A stretch of DNA of 64,000 nt, taken from the NCBI GenBank assembly GCA_019915015.1, contig JAHBBC010000004.1:744001-808000 (forward strand). The letters run 5' to 3'. The DNA is from Auriscalpium vulgare. Its lineage: Eukaryota; Basidiomycota; Agaricomycetes; Russulales; Auriscalpiaceae. Below are positions 45,604 through 56,163 of the stretch, piece by piece (the first letter of the stretch is position 1; every line of letters starts with the position of its first letter). The position numbers and the translations under genes are program-made. Below the pieces are notes generated by a model. It had not been told where the DNA came from. It ran no database searches and saw only the letters and a program-made list of their open reading frames with translations.

Positions 45604-47661
45604 TCAATCTTCGCCTTCCTCTGCAACGTCCTCGACCTCCTGCGTCCCACTGCCCGGCCTGTCGCCTTCTCCGCTGCCCTCCCCTGCGACCGGCGGTGCC
45701 CAGAGCTCTGGATCGCCGACCTCGAACCAGTCGGCGTACAAGACGCCGTCGTCCTTGTGGTCATCCCACCAGCTAGGGTCGATCATACAGTCCCACGGCG
45801 TAACTGTGGGCACCTCGTCGGTCGTCCGTCCTGTCGTTCGGACGCGGTGGCTGGATCTACCCTTTTCCAGAGACGTCAGCGAGGCAGCATGTAGGCTCCG
45901 CAGCTCTGAGTAGAGCTCGTCAATCTGCAATGACGGTTTAGTGTATATTCCCCATGAGAAATGTGCCACGAACCACGACCGAGCGGTAGTTCGGCCGGAT
46001 GACTTCAAAGAATTTCCAGCTGGCAGTGATCTCGTCTGGCACGGCGCCCATGCCCATCGCATCCTTCATCCTGTCCTTCCACTCCTTCCACTCCTCGGTA
46101 GCGCCGTATTCTGCCTTGTACCCCTCAGGGCCAGAAACCTCATCGGACATGTAGTCCGCGTGCAGCATTGCGGACGGATCCACTCCCGGGTGTATCTTCT
46201 GGTATGCAGGAACTGCGCTCAATAATTGCCTGGCTTTCTGTGTGCGGGATGTCAATTGGGTATCGCGCACAACAGGCAGGTCTCGCAACTTACCACCTTG
46301 CGTCGAGACACCTTTCGCCGCTTCTGATCGGCCAGAATAGCCTTCTCCTTGGTCTCCTCGTCGCCGTGCTGGGACTTGAATTGAGCCTTGAATCCATTAA
46401 ACGTAATCTTGGCCAGCTCGTGAACGGTATCCCAAGACACCTTAAACGAAGGGTCCTCCCTCCAGCCTTTGTCTTTTTGGTCAAGCTAAGCCCGTCCGTC
46501 CCGTGGCCCATCAGTTAGACTCGGAAACATATAGACTGACACTCACGTCGAGCTCCCTAAACACTAAGTCCGAAACCCTTTTGAGCACCAGCTTGTTTGT
46601 ACGATTGCCAACGCCAGCCTTGAAATTTGGGGTGAGGTAGACCTCCCCCGAAACCTCGTCCGTCCGCGGGGGAAACATAAGGGTCCACTCTGGCCATTCC
46701 TCGTTCACTTTGACACCTGTGATCTCGCGGAACTGGCCCGAAATTGCTTTCTGAACAGAGATCAGTCAACATGCCATCAAGAGCATTTGCGACGTACGGA
46801 TATATCCATTCGCGCGCGCGACTGATTTATCGTCAAATCTCTCACCGCCTTGATCCGTGCAATGTCGACCAAGGGAGGTCCTGCAGCCTCCGCCAGCTTT
46901 GCGGCGGCCTCCTCCCTGCTCATCTCTTCCTGGCTTCCGCGTCGAAGCATCCTCTGCTTCGCCTTTTGCGCCCGCTTGCTCCCCGACCCCGTGCGACGGA
47001 CGCGGCTTGCAGAGGCGCGCTTTTCATTGCTGGGGACGACCGGCGAGGTGTCTGCCGCGTCAGGTGCACGGTGCGCGGCGCTCTGGGAGGCACCCCGCAG
47101 AACGCTGCTGGAGCTTCCAGCTGTGCGTGCGGCAGAGTGTATGCGCGGATCTATGCGGAGATCCTCCACCTCCTCCTCCTCCTCGTCCGCAAGTGGGTCG
47201 TCGTCCATCTCCCAGAGCTCCTCCTCGGTGAGCGCGTGGTCGACAGGGATCGCCAAGGGCTGGCGTGAGTGCAGAGCGGGGGAGCGGGGGTAGCGCAAAG
47301 TCTGTTCGCAATCCTTGCTGTTGAGTCGCGGCGGGCTACGACTGCGCTCGGGGCTCCGCTGGGGCGCGTTCTCGCCACGGTTGGATGTCTGTCTAGGGCG
47401 CACCGTACGGCCTCGGCGTGCTGAGGCAGGTTGCACAGGCGGCGTACCACCTGCGAATCTCTCGATGCTACGGTGTCCTCCAACCTCCTCAGCCTCCCCT
47501 CTCGCCTGACCCTGCAGCCCAAAAGGCTCTCCTCGCGGCGCGCCCGGGCCAAAGCGATCCTCGTGCGTCGTGCGAAGGGCCTCGACCCTTTGCCTGTCGT
47601 CGAGGATGGGCCAAATGGAGACCAGCAGCGGCGGCGCGTTTGAAGGCAGAGGGATCGGCAT
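45604..47661 (-). CDS. Gene X: five-exon accessory gene, intact, 596 aa
   Basis: Start ATG at 47661 (MPIPLPSNAPPLL). Exons 47661-46846, 46750-46547, 46485-46294, 46237-45980 and 45924-45604, every exon a multiple of three, introns 55-95 nt. The N-terminal 270 residues are polar and basic with an acidic patch (DDDPLADEEEEE) and an Arg-rich stretch (RSPERSRSPPR). The C-terminal half is more ordered: WTLMFPPRTDEVSGEVYL, then SWDTVHELAKITFNGFKAQF, QKRRKVSRRK, the MLHADYMSDEVSGPEGY stretch, and an aromatic segment PSWWDDHKDDGVLYADWFEV. I do not recognise a named family. TET/JBP-linked KDZ elements are reported to carry accessory ORFs including a divergent HMG domain, and the basic middle region could be tested for that. 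Convergent with Plavaka, co-oriented with gene Y and the TET/JBP gene. Confidence 0.75.
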
Positions 47662-48180
47662 GGCAAGGTAGTATTGAAACAATGCTGAGATAGAGAGAGG
47701 AGGACGAGGGCAAGGAAGAGTGCAGGCTCACAACGTGGACGCGACGCGTCAAGTCGCGCAGGGCCCGCGCCACGCCGCACCGCGTCAAGTCGTGCTGTTA
47801 CGTCATCACACACAAGAAAGATTGAATAGAATTATGTAGCAACGGCGCACAGAACGAGTCCCGGATTCTACATCCTATGTCTCAAGGTCCACTCCGTGTT
47901 CCTATTTGGTCGGTGCCAGATCGGCGATGTGGCTATGCGCACCCGGATCGCTGTGGCTATGCTTCTTCTATATGAAGTGGCTGTGCGCAATTGTCCGGAG
48001 CGCCCGCTATGCTCTTGCAGCGAAACGGGCGTCAACATATCAGTGAGGTACAGGCCACATCGCCGATATATGTACTTAATTCACTGACCGTGACCACCTG
48101 CGGCGTTGCACGAATACCAATGGGGGGAGTGCACACACAGGATGTCTGAAATTATCGTCGTACACTAATACACATGGCTG
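47662..48180. other. Intergenic region between gene X and gene Y
   Basis: No gene seen. It contains imperfect short repeats around GTGGCTATGCGC / GTGGCTGTGCGC (47930-47990). Probably the promoter of gene X and terminator of gene Y. Confidence 0.5.
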
Positions 48181-50599
48181 CTAAACTTTACGCTCTGCAA
48201 TAGACGGGGGCCGCGCAAGAGGGAATGTCGGCAGTCGCCCACGGCGTTTGTAGAAATAGCGTGCGTAAGCCTCGTAAAGTGTCACCTCGTACGCATTGAA
48301 GGCGGATGGTGAGACGGTGACTTCCATGTTGTCGATGTCGCTGTCCCCAAACTCGGGCCATGCGTGGACCAGGGCTCGCAAACGGAGCACTCCTGCCCGC
48401 CGCCATATCCAATCCTCGGAAAGGATGTAGTCCAGGTCCGCAGGGTCCGTCATGACATCGAGCCCTCCGTTCCAAACACCCAACCAGTCCAGAAACCGCT
48501 GGTACGTCGAGGGCTCACCGATCTCCGCCATTATTTCCTCGTCGAGCTGCAGGAGCTCCAGCCGGAAATGTTTGATGGAGAGTTGCCAGACTACCTCTTG
48601 CCAGAGCACCTGGTCGCTTGCGGTCCGGCTGGCGCTGACCGGTTCATTCCTCCATAGCGGACAGTTGTCAGGGTGATAGGGAGGGAAACCGCACATCACT
48701 GCAAAATGCACGGCAACATTTAACTTCTCCGCGACCCGTTTATCATGCCCACCAGGCGTTCGAGATGACTTGTGCGGCTCACGCCGCTTGCCCAAAGTCG
48801 GTGGATCCGCTGGATGTGGTGGCAGTTGGGCGATGAGATCTGGAGAGTAAATCGACCGATGTTTGGCATTTGGGCGCTGTGCGATTGAGTGGTAACTGCC
48901 GTCCAGCGCCACCTTCCACCCCGACGCCGTGAGAGTGGTGGGCCGCTCCTCCTCCGAGTGGACGGCGAGGAAGCAATGCGGGCGGATACGCAGCCAGTTG
49001 TGCATCTTCAGGGCGACATTGCCGGTGAAGGCGTGGAACGGGGGGAGGCTGTATTGGATGGGCCTTGCGTTTTGAACCTCCGAAAGGGAAGCTAGTTTTG
49101 CTTCGATCGGCGCCCAGTGCAGATTGGTAGCTGGCAGCCAGCTTGGACGGGTCGGGACGTCACGACTGACCACTGTGGGAGCGCTGCTGGCTGTCTCCTT
49201 GCCCTTGCCTTTGCGCGAGCTTCGGGCCTTCTTGGCAGGCGGCGCGGGTACCTCTACAAGTGAACGGTCAGGTTCAAGACTTTGCGGTGCACGCAGTGTA
49301 TTCACGTACCAGGGGCATTCGAAGGACCGGCGTGCGCAACCGGCGCAGGCGCGTGGATATCTTCCAGCGTCGCCGTCATCGTAGGAGGGTCATCGGGTGC
49401 GTCGGGAATGATGGGTCGTGGCGGGGCAACGACGGGCTTGCTGCTCAGTTGGTAGCGCCGAAGCTGCTGCGCGAATCCGGTGTGCGCATTGTCGACCGCC
49501 ACGCCGTCTTTCCACGCGGGGGCCTCCACAGTGATGTTCCCGAGCTTTTTCGTCTTTCTCTTCGCAAAGACATCTTTCCACGGTGTTGGCTCCACGACCT
49601 CCTGAATCCATGTGGTGCGGTCGAGCGTGTTGATGGGCCGCACCCACCAGACAGGGATGCCCACGCGATACATCGTCTGAAGGACGTTCAAGGACCCCGT
49701 GATCACGCCTCGGACGGGCGTGACGGGTGCGGGCTTAGCCTGAGGGGCGGTCTCGATGCGCGGCTTGAAGATGGCCATGTAGTTGTGCCATGCGCGCAGG
49801 TCCAAGAGCAGGCGTTGGCACTCGCGGAACCACTGAATTGCCTGTCCAAGCGGCAGTGTGCGGTCGAGACCGTTGAGCGCCATGGTGAGAGCCGCACTCT
49901 GCCTGTCCGCATACGCCATCGTTCAATCGCTGTAACCCTTTGACATCCCGTGGTAGGAGTATGCCCCGTTGGCCTCCTCAGCCGCGTCGCGGAGGCGGGT
50001 GATGATGGAGACGTCCAGACGACCGAGATCACGGCCGAAGGTTTCGGCGCGCCAGTCGTGCTCGTTGAAGGAGAACCACGGCGCAGCGTCATCCTTCCAA
50101 CTACCGAGCTCGAGGGGAGCTTTTATGCCCGTAGAAATGCGCTCACGCGGCTGTCGTGTGAGAAAGTTGAGCGGCGGCAGCGGGTCGGGTCCGGCGAGCT
50201 TGCTGCGGGTGCATTGCAGAAGCATGGGGTTGGCAGGCGCGACTGCTGTGTGGGGCTCCATAGAGTCGAACACCTGGGGCCATTTGAGGTGCTCAAAAGA
50301 CCCAAGCATGCCGTCGGCGTAGTAGCCGAACTCTTCGTCGCGACTGTGCACGGGGACTTCGGGCACGAAGTCGGCGTTCGGCGACGAGACCCACAGCTGG
50401 CCTTTGCTGCCAGGCAAAGGAGCAATGCATAAAGCGTCGGCAGCGCCACGGTTACCGTCTTGCGGAGGAACCGACGACACTGCTGCGGTGACTTGTTGCT
50501 CGTCTCGATAGTACGAGAGAGTCTCGGCTGGCCTGCGCAGACAAGGTAAAACGGCTGCCACAAAAATAGGTAAGAGAGCACTCACGGGCTGTCGGTCAT
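48181..50599 (-). pseudogene. Gene Y: family-Y protein with an in-frame TGA
   Basis: Start ATG at 50599 (MTDSPPAETLSYYRDEQ). Exons 50599-50586, 50532-49310 and 49253-48181, 770 codons in one phase. A TGA at 49925-49923 interrupts the frame between YHGMSKGYSD and MAYADRQSAALTMAL, yet reading continues normally on both sides. Blocks shared with the gene at 30564-32580: QAIQWFRECQRLLLDLRAW, VLQTMYRVGIPVWWVRP, SLPPFHAFTG with KMHNWLRIR, and FRLELLQLDEEIMAEIG. Either the gene has just been inactivated, or it makes two products from separate starts (the codon after the stop region offers ATG at 49919), or the TGA lies in an unseen intron. A basic segment (KKARSSRKGKGK) suggests nuclear location. 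Function unknown. Confidence 0.65.
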
Positions 50600-50835
50600 T
50601 GTGCGCGTAGGCTCCCTGCTCGACCGCTATTTCGTTTGGGATCTAAGTTGCAGCTCGTCAGCACAGGATATTCGAGCCGCAACCCGACAGTCCAGGAGGT
50701 ACCAGGTCTGGCGCCATACAGGGACGAGGGGATGCAAAAGGAGGGGACTCACAAGGTACAATCTGCACGGCACACCGTGGCCACACGTAGAGTCTTGATG
50801 TGGCGCCTTGAACCGGGGTTCTTGAGGGGACGAAA

Positions 50836-51387
50836 GCAACGTGTCCAAGGTCACAAGTGTAGCCTGTATAGGCTGCACTCAAACGTGACACTCGGACAAA
50901 GTAGCCTGTAAAGGCTGCTTCGTCGCGGGGGATGGGGGATGCTGGGGCCGGGCGGGCGACGGCGGAGACGCGGAGGCGGGGTCTGCGAGGGGGAAGCGGA
51001 AGGCGTGGGGTGTGGTGAAGGCGGCCGCAGGGTCTATGATGATGGTGGTGAGGTTGCGGGAAAGCGGTGGGTGGTGTTGGGCGGTGGGCTATGCAGGGCG
51101 GGACGGGGGATGGTGGAGAGCGGCGAAGTGACCTGTCAGACGCGCGTCACGCCAATACTCAGACGCGCGTCACGCCAATACTCAGCGTCACGTCACGGTG
51201 TCGCGTCACTGTTCGCCGCGCGTTTTCGCTAAGTCGCTCCCGCCCACCAACCCCGCCTCCACCCACTCTCCTTCCCCCCCTCCACTCCCCCCTTCCCCGC
51301 GACGAAGCAGCCTTTACAGGCTACTTTGTCTGGCTTCGCCTGGAGTGCAGCCTTTACAGGCTGCACTTGCGAAGTCGGACGCGTCGC
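50836..51387. repeat. Foldback/MITE-like element with ~95-bp terminal inverted repeats
   Basis: Left arm (about 50836-50931) and right arm (about 51294-51387) are inverted copies: AAGTGTAGCCTGTATAGGCTGC...CAAAGTAGCC-type sequence ends in CTGCTTCGTCGCGGGG on the left and is mirrored on the right. Each arm contains two copies of GCAGCCTGTAAAGGCTGC or a variant, itself a palindrome. The GC-rich interior has a 23-bp direct repeat (CAGACGCGCGTCACGCCAATACT) at about 51138 and 51161. No coding capacity or target duplication recognised. Confidence 0.65.
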
Positions 51388-51864
51388 ATCTCATCAAGGC
51401 CCCGATCCCAGCGCCGACTTGGCCCCTCCCCAAGCTGAAGTCCACACTCACCGCGGACCTGTCGCCAGAGGCGCAGGCGCAATGCAAGGTACGTTTGAAT
51501 GAGCGTCGCGCTGCTTATTTACGTCCAACTGATCTCGTCTTACCCATAGGATTCCTCCTCCAGCGCGGGTTAGTTCTCAACGTCCCACAGCGCCCCCACG
51601 AATTTTTCTCCAATGTGCAGCGCAATTTTCTTTGCTGCAATCTACCATACTGACATCACCGACGTCTTCTCCACAGGGCTACCATCCGTCACCGAAACCG
51701 CGCGTCTCCGCGCCGTCGCCACGAAGTCAGCACGGCCTGCGACGGTACGTGCTTATCTCCTTGACTGCCGCCCGCTCGCTGATATAGAGCACAGGGAGGA
51801 ATGTAGGCTTGGCGCTGCTTCCCATCGTCTGGGAGCACGACTTGCATTTATTTCGTGTAATACG
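51388..51864 (+). pseudogene. Exon-like remnants, unidentified
   Basis: On the plus strand, short open pieces separated by GT...AG intervals can be read (LPKLKSTLTADLSPEAQAQCK, then a short piece after 51550, then another after 51678), suggesting a decayed multi-exon gene of unknown type. Too little remains to assign. The right end is the 3' flank of the TET/JBP gene. Confidence 0.3.
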
Positions 51865-53500
51865 TTACTTTTGAATGCATATTCCGTGGTCCCCCTCCAA
51901 CGCCTCCGCCTTTGAGAACATTCCCAGCGCATCCACTGCCCTTTCCACCACCTCCGCATCCAACTTTGCCTTGAGCACTGGGTCCTCTCGGGCCAGCTGC
52001 CGGCCGGTGCGACAGCCATACGTGTGCCAACGCGTGAGGGCGCCGGCGCAATATTGCGTGAACGAATACCGTGTCTCCCCAGGCTGCACCGGGGTGTTTC
52101 CATGGATAAGGAGGGCGGAAGGGAGGAGGATTGTCGAGCCGGGGGGAAACTCAACCACCAGCTTCAAGTCCCAAAGAATGAGGTGGCCTCCCCGCTTGTA
52201 GTCGTAGCTGCCAAACGCGGTTACGGAGCACCACCCGTACGGGACGTTGAGGTGGTCGCGGTGGAGACGGGTCGCGACTTGAGGGCCGAAATTAAAGGTG
52301 GCTGTAGGGAAGACGGAGTTTGAGAAGGGGGGTGCAAGCGTCGGATCCTGATCGCGAACGCCTTGGACGGTTTCCTTGCAGCTGGCGAAGAGCCGAGGCC
52401 CATACAACTTGTACGACGCTGCATGAGGAAGCGGTCAGATCAGCTGGACCGTCGGACGACGCTGCGACGCACCACTTCCAAAGCCTGCGAACCTGCGGAA
52501 AGCAACGCTGCGACCTAGGCAAGTGAACGCGCCAACCTGCTTGTCGGTCTTGGGCTTCAAGTTTGTAGGCTCCTGGAGGCAAAAGGGTATGTCAGGCTTC
52601 GAGTACATCGCGTCACCGCGCCGATGGTGCGTACCGTTCGTCCTCCTCCGAAGGAAAAGCCCATGCTGAGATGCGGATAAGTGCCGCGTTTGCTCTTCTG
52701 CTGCCCTGCGGCGAAATCGCAACCCCGTAGTATTTCGTCCGCCTGCTGGTTGGCCTGCCGGATAACATCAGGCCAGTCCTTCGATTCAGCGGGCTGCCCT
52801 GCCAGCGGCACGAGGATGCGGCCTTGTTCGTCAACGATTGCCCGGCTTTTTCTGTGGAGCCAGACATGAGCAACGCGACTTCCTGGATGCTATCGCAACT
52901 TGCCTGCCATCCCATTCCACCAGCTCGAACTTGTAATGCTCCAGGAGTACAGGCAGCTCGAGCGCCTCCTTGGAGAGCTTCTGCACCTCCGGGGGAAGGT
53001 CGCGCTGGCCGATGTACGCCCCACCAGCAACTGGCAACGCCGAGGCTTCGAACGCCGCCGGTTTAACCTCAGGTGTTGCGTATTTCCTGGCGACCGCGGG
53101 CCGCAAGGGACGGACGCCAGCTGAAGTGGCCTGCACGAGCCGGCGTTTGGCACGACGGCGCATCTGGTAGCCTTTCTGCGCCTTTTCTTTCAACTTATTG
53201 CCGACGGGCCCGACGGAGCCCATGCAGAAGAGAGCTGAAGCTGCAGCGTTGCTGGGTGCCGCGTCCTGCACCGAGATCGAGTGGGCGGAGCCGTCGGCTG
53301 CTTCGACGAGGTCGCTCTCTTCCTCCTCGGCGTCGGCAGATGTGGCAGCCTCTGCCATGGATGTTTGAAGGGCTGTCTGCAGGTCGAAACCTCCGGCAAC
53401 AATGTATCGTGGCTGGTAACGCTTTCCTGAACGAGTCTGCAGGCATGACGTTAGAAGATACAACGCATCGCCAGAACCACACAGGACGTACAGCACTCAT
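51865..53500 (-). CDS. TET/JBP-family 2OG-Fe(II) dioxygenase, intact, 470 aa
   Basis: This family oxidises methylpyrimidines in DNA using 2-oxoglutarate, O2 and Fe(II). Exons 53500-53492, 53436-52904, 52851-52635, 52572-52473 and 52418-51865 total 471 codons with consistent phases. The second intron uses a GC-AG donor (AG|GCAAGT). Start: a tiny first exon (MSA) joins to TRSGKRY. Residues 1-190 are a basic, low-complexity region. Then come EWDGR, LVPLAGQP, SMGFSFGGG, RFAGFGS and the catalytic DSBH: FNFGPQVATRLHRD (H339, D341 bind iron), GGHLILWDL, FPPGSTILLPSALLIHGN (distal H392) and ETRYSFTQY (R403, 2OG salt bridge). All key residues are present, so a catalytically active enzyme is predicted. 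It is divergent from the DUF6698-like gene across about 550 bp. Family call is firm; substrate (5mC) is inferred from the family. Confidence 0.93.
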
Positions 53501-54050
53501 GGCTAGGCACGATGAGAGGGGGAGACCAGCGTGTGCCAGGAGGTGCCGGGGCCGACTCGCTGCAAGGCAAATCGCTGAGAAAGGGTGGGGATGGTAAGAG
53601 ACTGCCGAGAAAGCCAAGAGGTGCCGGGGTCGACTCGCTACAAGGCGGATGCGGAGAAAGTTGGGGGGAAGCGCAGTGGAGGCCAGCAGCGTTAAAAAGG
53701 GCAGGGGTGGGAGTACCGGCGAGACCAAGTCCGGCCACACGACCAAGCGTGTCCCTGCAGCGGCAGGGCCTCGTGCCTGCCCCTCGTGCCTGCCTCCCGT
53801 GGCCGTCAGGTGTCCGGATCGATGGAGACAAAGGCGACGGTGACGGATGGTGCGGGCGGTGGAGGACGAGCGCGTTGCGAATGCCCTAGTCGCGACTTGG
53901 CTGATTTTGGACCGACGCGATCACATGACCGGCCTCGAGATCGCAGCAACGACGTCATCGCTCGGGCGCCTTCTTAAACGGATGCGTTCCAGCTGCGACG
54001 TCGCTTGCTTTTTCCCCTCTTCCCCCAGCCTCGCCTGGGTCCTCGCTGGC
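53501..54050. promoter_or_regulatory. Divergent intergenic region between the TET/JBP and DUF6698-like genes
   Basis: About 550 bp with start codons on both sides, so it must hold both promoters. It contains an imperfect 78-bp direct repeat (AGGTGCCGGGGCCGACTCGC at 53541 and its variant at 53619). No clear TATA box. Confidence 0.5.
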
Positions 54051-56163
54051 ATGTCGTCTGCAAGCCCTCCTCAAGGTAGCGTTTACCGTTTCTCCTGGGC
54101 GCAAGCTGATCTCGAGGACGGTAGAGAACCCCGCTAGCGCTGGCGCCGCAGCACCAAGCGCCCCGATCGTATGCACAAAGGAAAGGTACGCATATATGCG
54201 CGCCACTTCATTTCGCACAGCGAGCTAACCCGGTTTATAGCTACCTCATCGCGGCAAAGTTTGCCGCGCGCGGCCTGATTGGCCCTACAACTCATATGGA
54301 GGACGTGTTCCTCGCCGGCTCAGGCAACAGCAACCCCAATTTGTGAGTGTCGCGGATGGCTTCGCTCCCGTCTTACACGTCTTCCAGGCCCGAGGCCAGA
54401 CAGACCGAGCTGCTCCATGCCTATGAGGAAATCGAACGACGAGTGCCCGGTCTCCAGGAGCTCGTTGCCGCAGGGGACGAGAAAACCCTTGCCATGATCG
54501 CAAAAGAGGTGAGCGCATATACGTGCTTTGTTCAACTCACGACTCAGCCGACTGTCCAGATGATGAAGAAGATCAAAGCTGTACGCGCCAGCGACCGCAA
54601 CGCCATCAGGGACATGGTGAACACATACGTGCCGGACGACCTCAACTCGCCTCTGCAGCCAGCCGTTGGGGTAGGCATGAAGGCAACGTGTGGGTTCTTC
54701 CATCCGGCACTCGGCCGGCTCCTGTGCCCCGTCGATTATTACGAGTCATTCGAAACGGACCCTGAGCGGTGAGTGCCTGCCATCCTCTATCGAATTATCC
54801 TCTCTGACCAGCACCTTCAGCACGTATGAACACTTCAAAAAAGGCCTTCTCCCGATGCATTCGGAACCACCGCTCCTAGTGTACGAAGGTTACAGGTACC
54901 ACTCGAAGGATGGAGAAGATCCGGATGAGGGCTTGTACCGAAGTGCAGCGATCATCCGCGTAGGTGCAAATTTGTTGCAGTCTCGCAGTCTCTGACGTTG
55001 TCCAGGTCGGCCGGCACATTCTCCTGGGCAAGAGCAAAGCGATGACGGATCCGACGACGGAATCAGTCTCCTTCGCTGGGAGTAACGCGGAGATCCATGG
55101 GATCACGCATATCACCGGGTACCTCATCGCATACATTTGCGAATTGGTACGTCTCCATCAGCATGGATTTCTTGCGCAACTTACCCTTGATAGACTCGAT
55201 ATATGATGAGCTCGCAGACGATGTTTTCGGCCCAAGACGGCCGATTCTCCTACGAGGTGTTTCGCCACCAAATTATTCATTGGTTTAGCTGCCCAACGGA
55301 CCCGCACGTTGAGGGCACCCTCCGGTGGTGGAACGAGTACGTGCCGTTCTATATCGGTCTGCATCTGGGCTCACTTTGCCTGAGAAACATCTTTGGCAAC
55401 GCGGAGGGAAGGGTGACAGTTGAAGAGCCCCAGGAAATCCCGGTCAACAATGGGTTAGCCCGCCGTCGAGCGGCTCGTATTGCGGCACACATGGCTCTTA
55501 CGGGAGCTACAGGTGCGTCCCGCGTCCTTCCAGTACTCCGGTGATTCTTACCATAAGCAGATGCAGCAACATCGGCCCACGTCCCGCTCGAGCGTGTGCT
55601 CGCCGCAGCCTCCACCAGCGCGGCCGCCATCGCGGATATACCCTCTTCCCCAGCCGCGATCCCTCCCACCCCTGCTCCTACGCCCCGCGAGCCTTCTCCG
55701 CCCCCTGCTCTAGGTACGTCGCTTCTGCGGGCTCAGGCGGCGCGTCTGACGTTGTGCAGATTCCGCAGAGCAGACCATGACCGACATCTCCTTCGCGACC
55801 AGCACCAGCGCTGCATCTGCAGCTACGCGCGACACGACGCCGCCTGGCTCTCCACTCTCCGACCTCGCTTCGCCAACGCCCGCTGCCGCCACTTTGCCAA
55901 CCATCAGCACCGGGGACGGCATGACGTCGCCGACGCTCTCCTCCTCGCCCTCCTTGACCCTCGACACTAGCCTCCGTGCGCCCGAGGTCGGCACCAAGAG
56001 GAAGGCGACGACCGACGAGGAGCCTGAAGAACTGACTACCGACGCCCCCGACGGGCCCAGCAAGGCGAAGCGTGCCCCGAAGCGCGCCAGGGGGAAAGCG
56101 ACGGCGTCGTCTGCCCCCGTCACCACGCGCCGCATGACTCGCTCGGCCGTGAAAGGCGGCTAG
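54051..56163 (+). CDS. DUF6698-like protein gene, multi-exon, intact
   Basis: Start ATG at 54051. Early exons 54051-54075, 54125-54185, 54241-54342 and 54388 onward, with further introns after GAG (54510), CG (54769), CGC (54959), TTG (55146), near 55512 and at 55712; all keep phase. Family-like features: an N-terminal helical part (YLIAAKFAARGLIG), YEEIERRVPGLQELV, MMKKIKAVRASDRNAIRDMV, GFFHPALGRLLCPVDYY, a D/G-rich link, then VSFAGSNAEIHGITHITGYL, SYEVFRHQIIHWF and TLRWWNEYVPF. The C-terminal 200 residues are Ala/Ser/Pro/Thr-rich and end in a basic cluster (AKRAPKRARGKA) that looks like a nuclear localisation signal. DUF6698 is an agaricomycete family of unknown function; my recognition is from the order of blocks. 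Its head-to-head position with TET/JBP may mean shared regulation. Confidence 0.65.
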
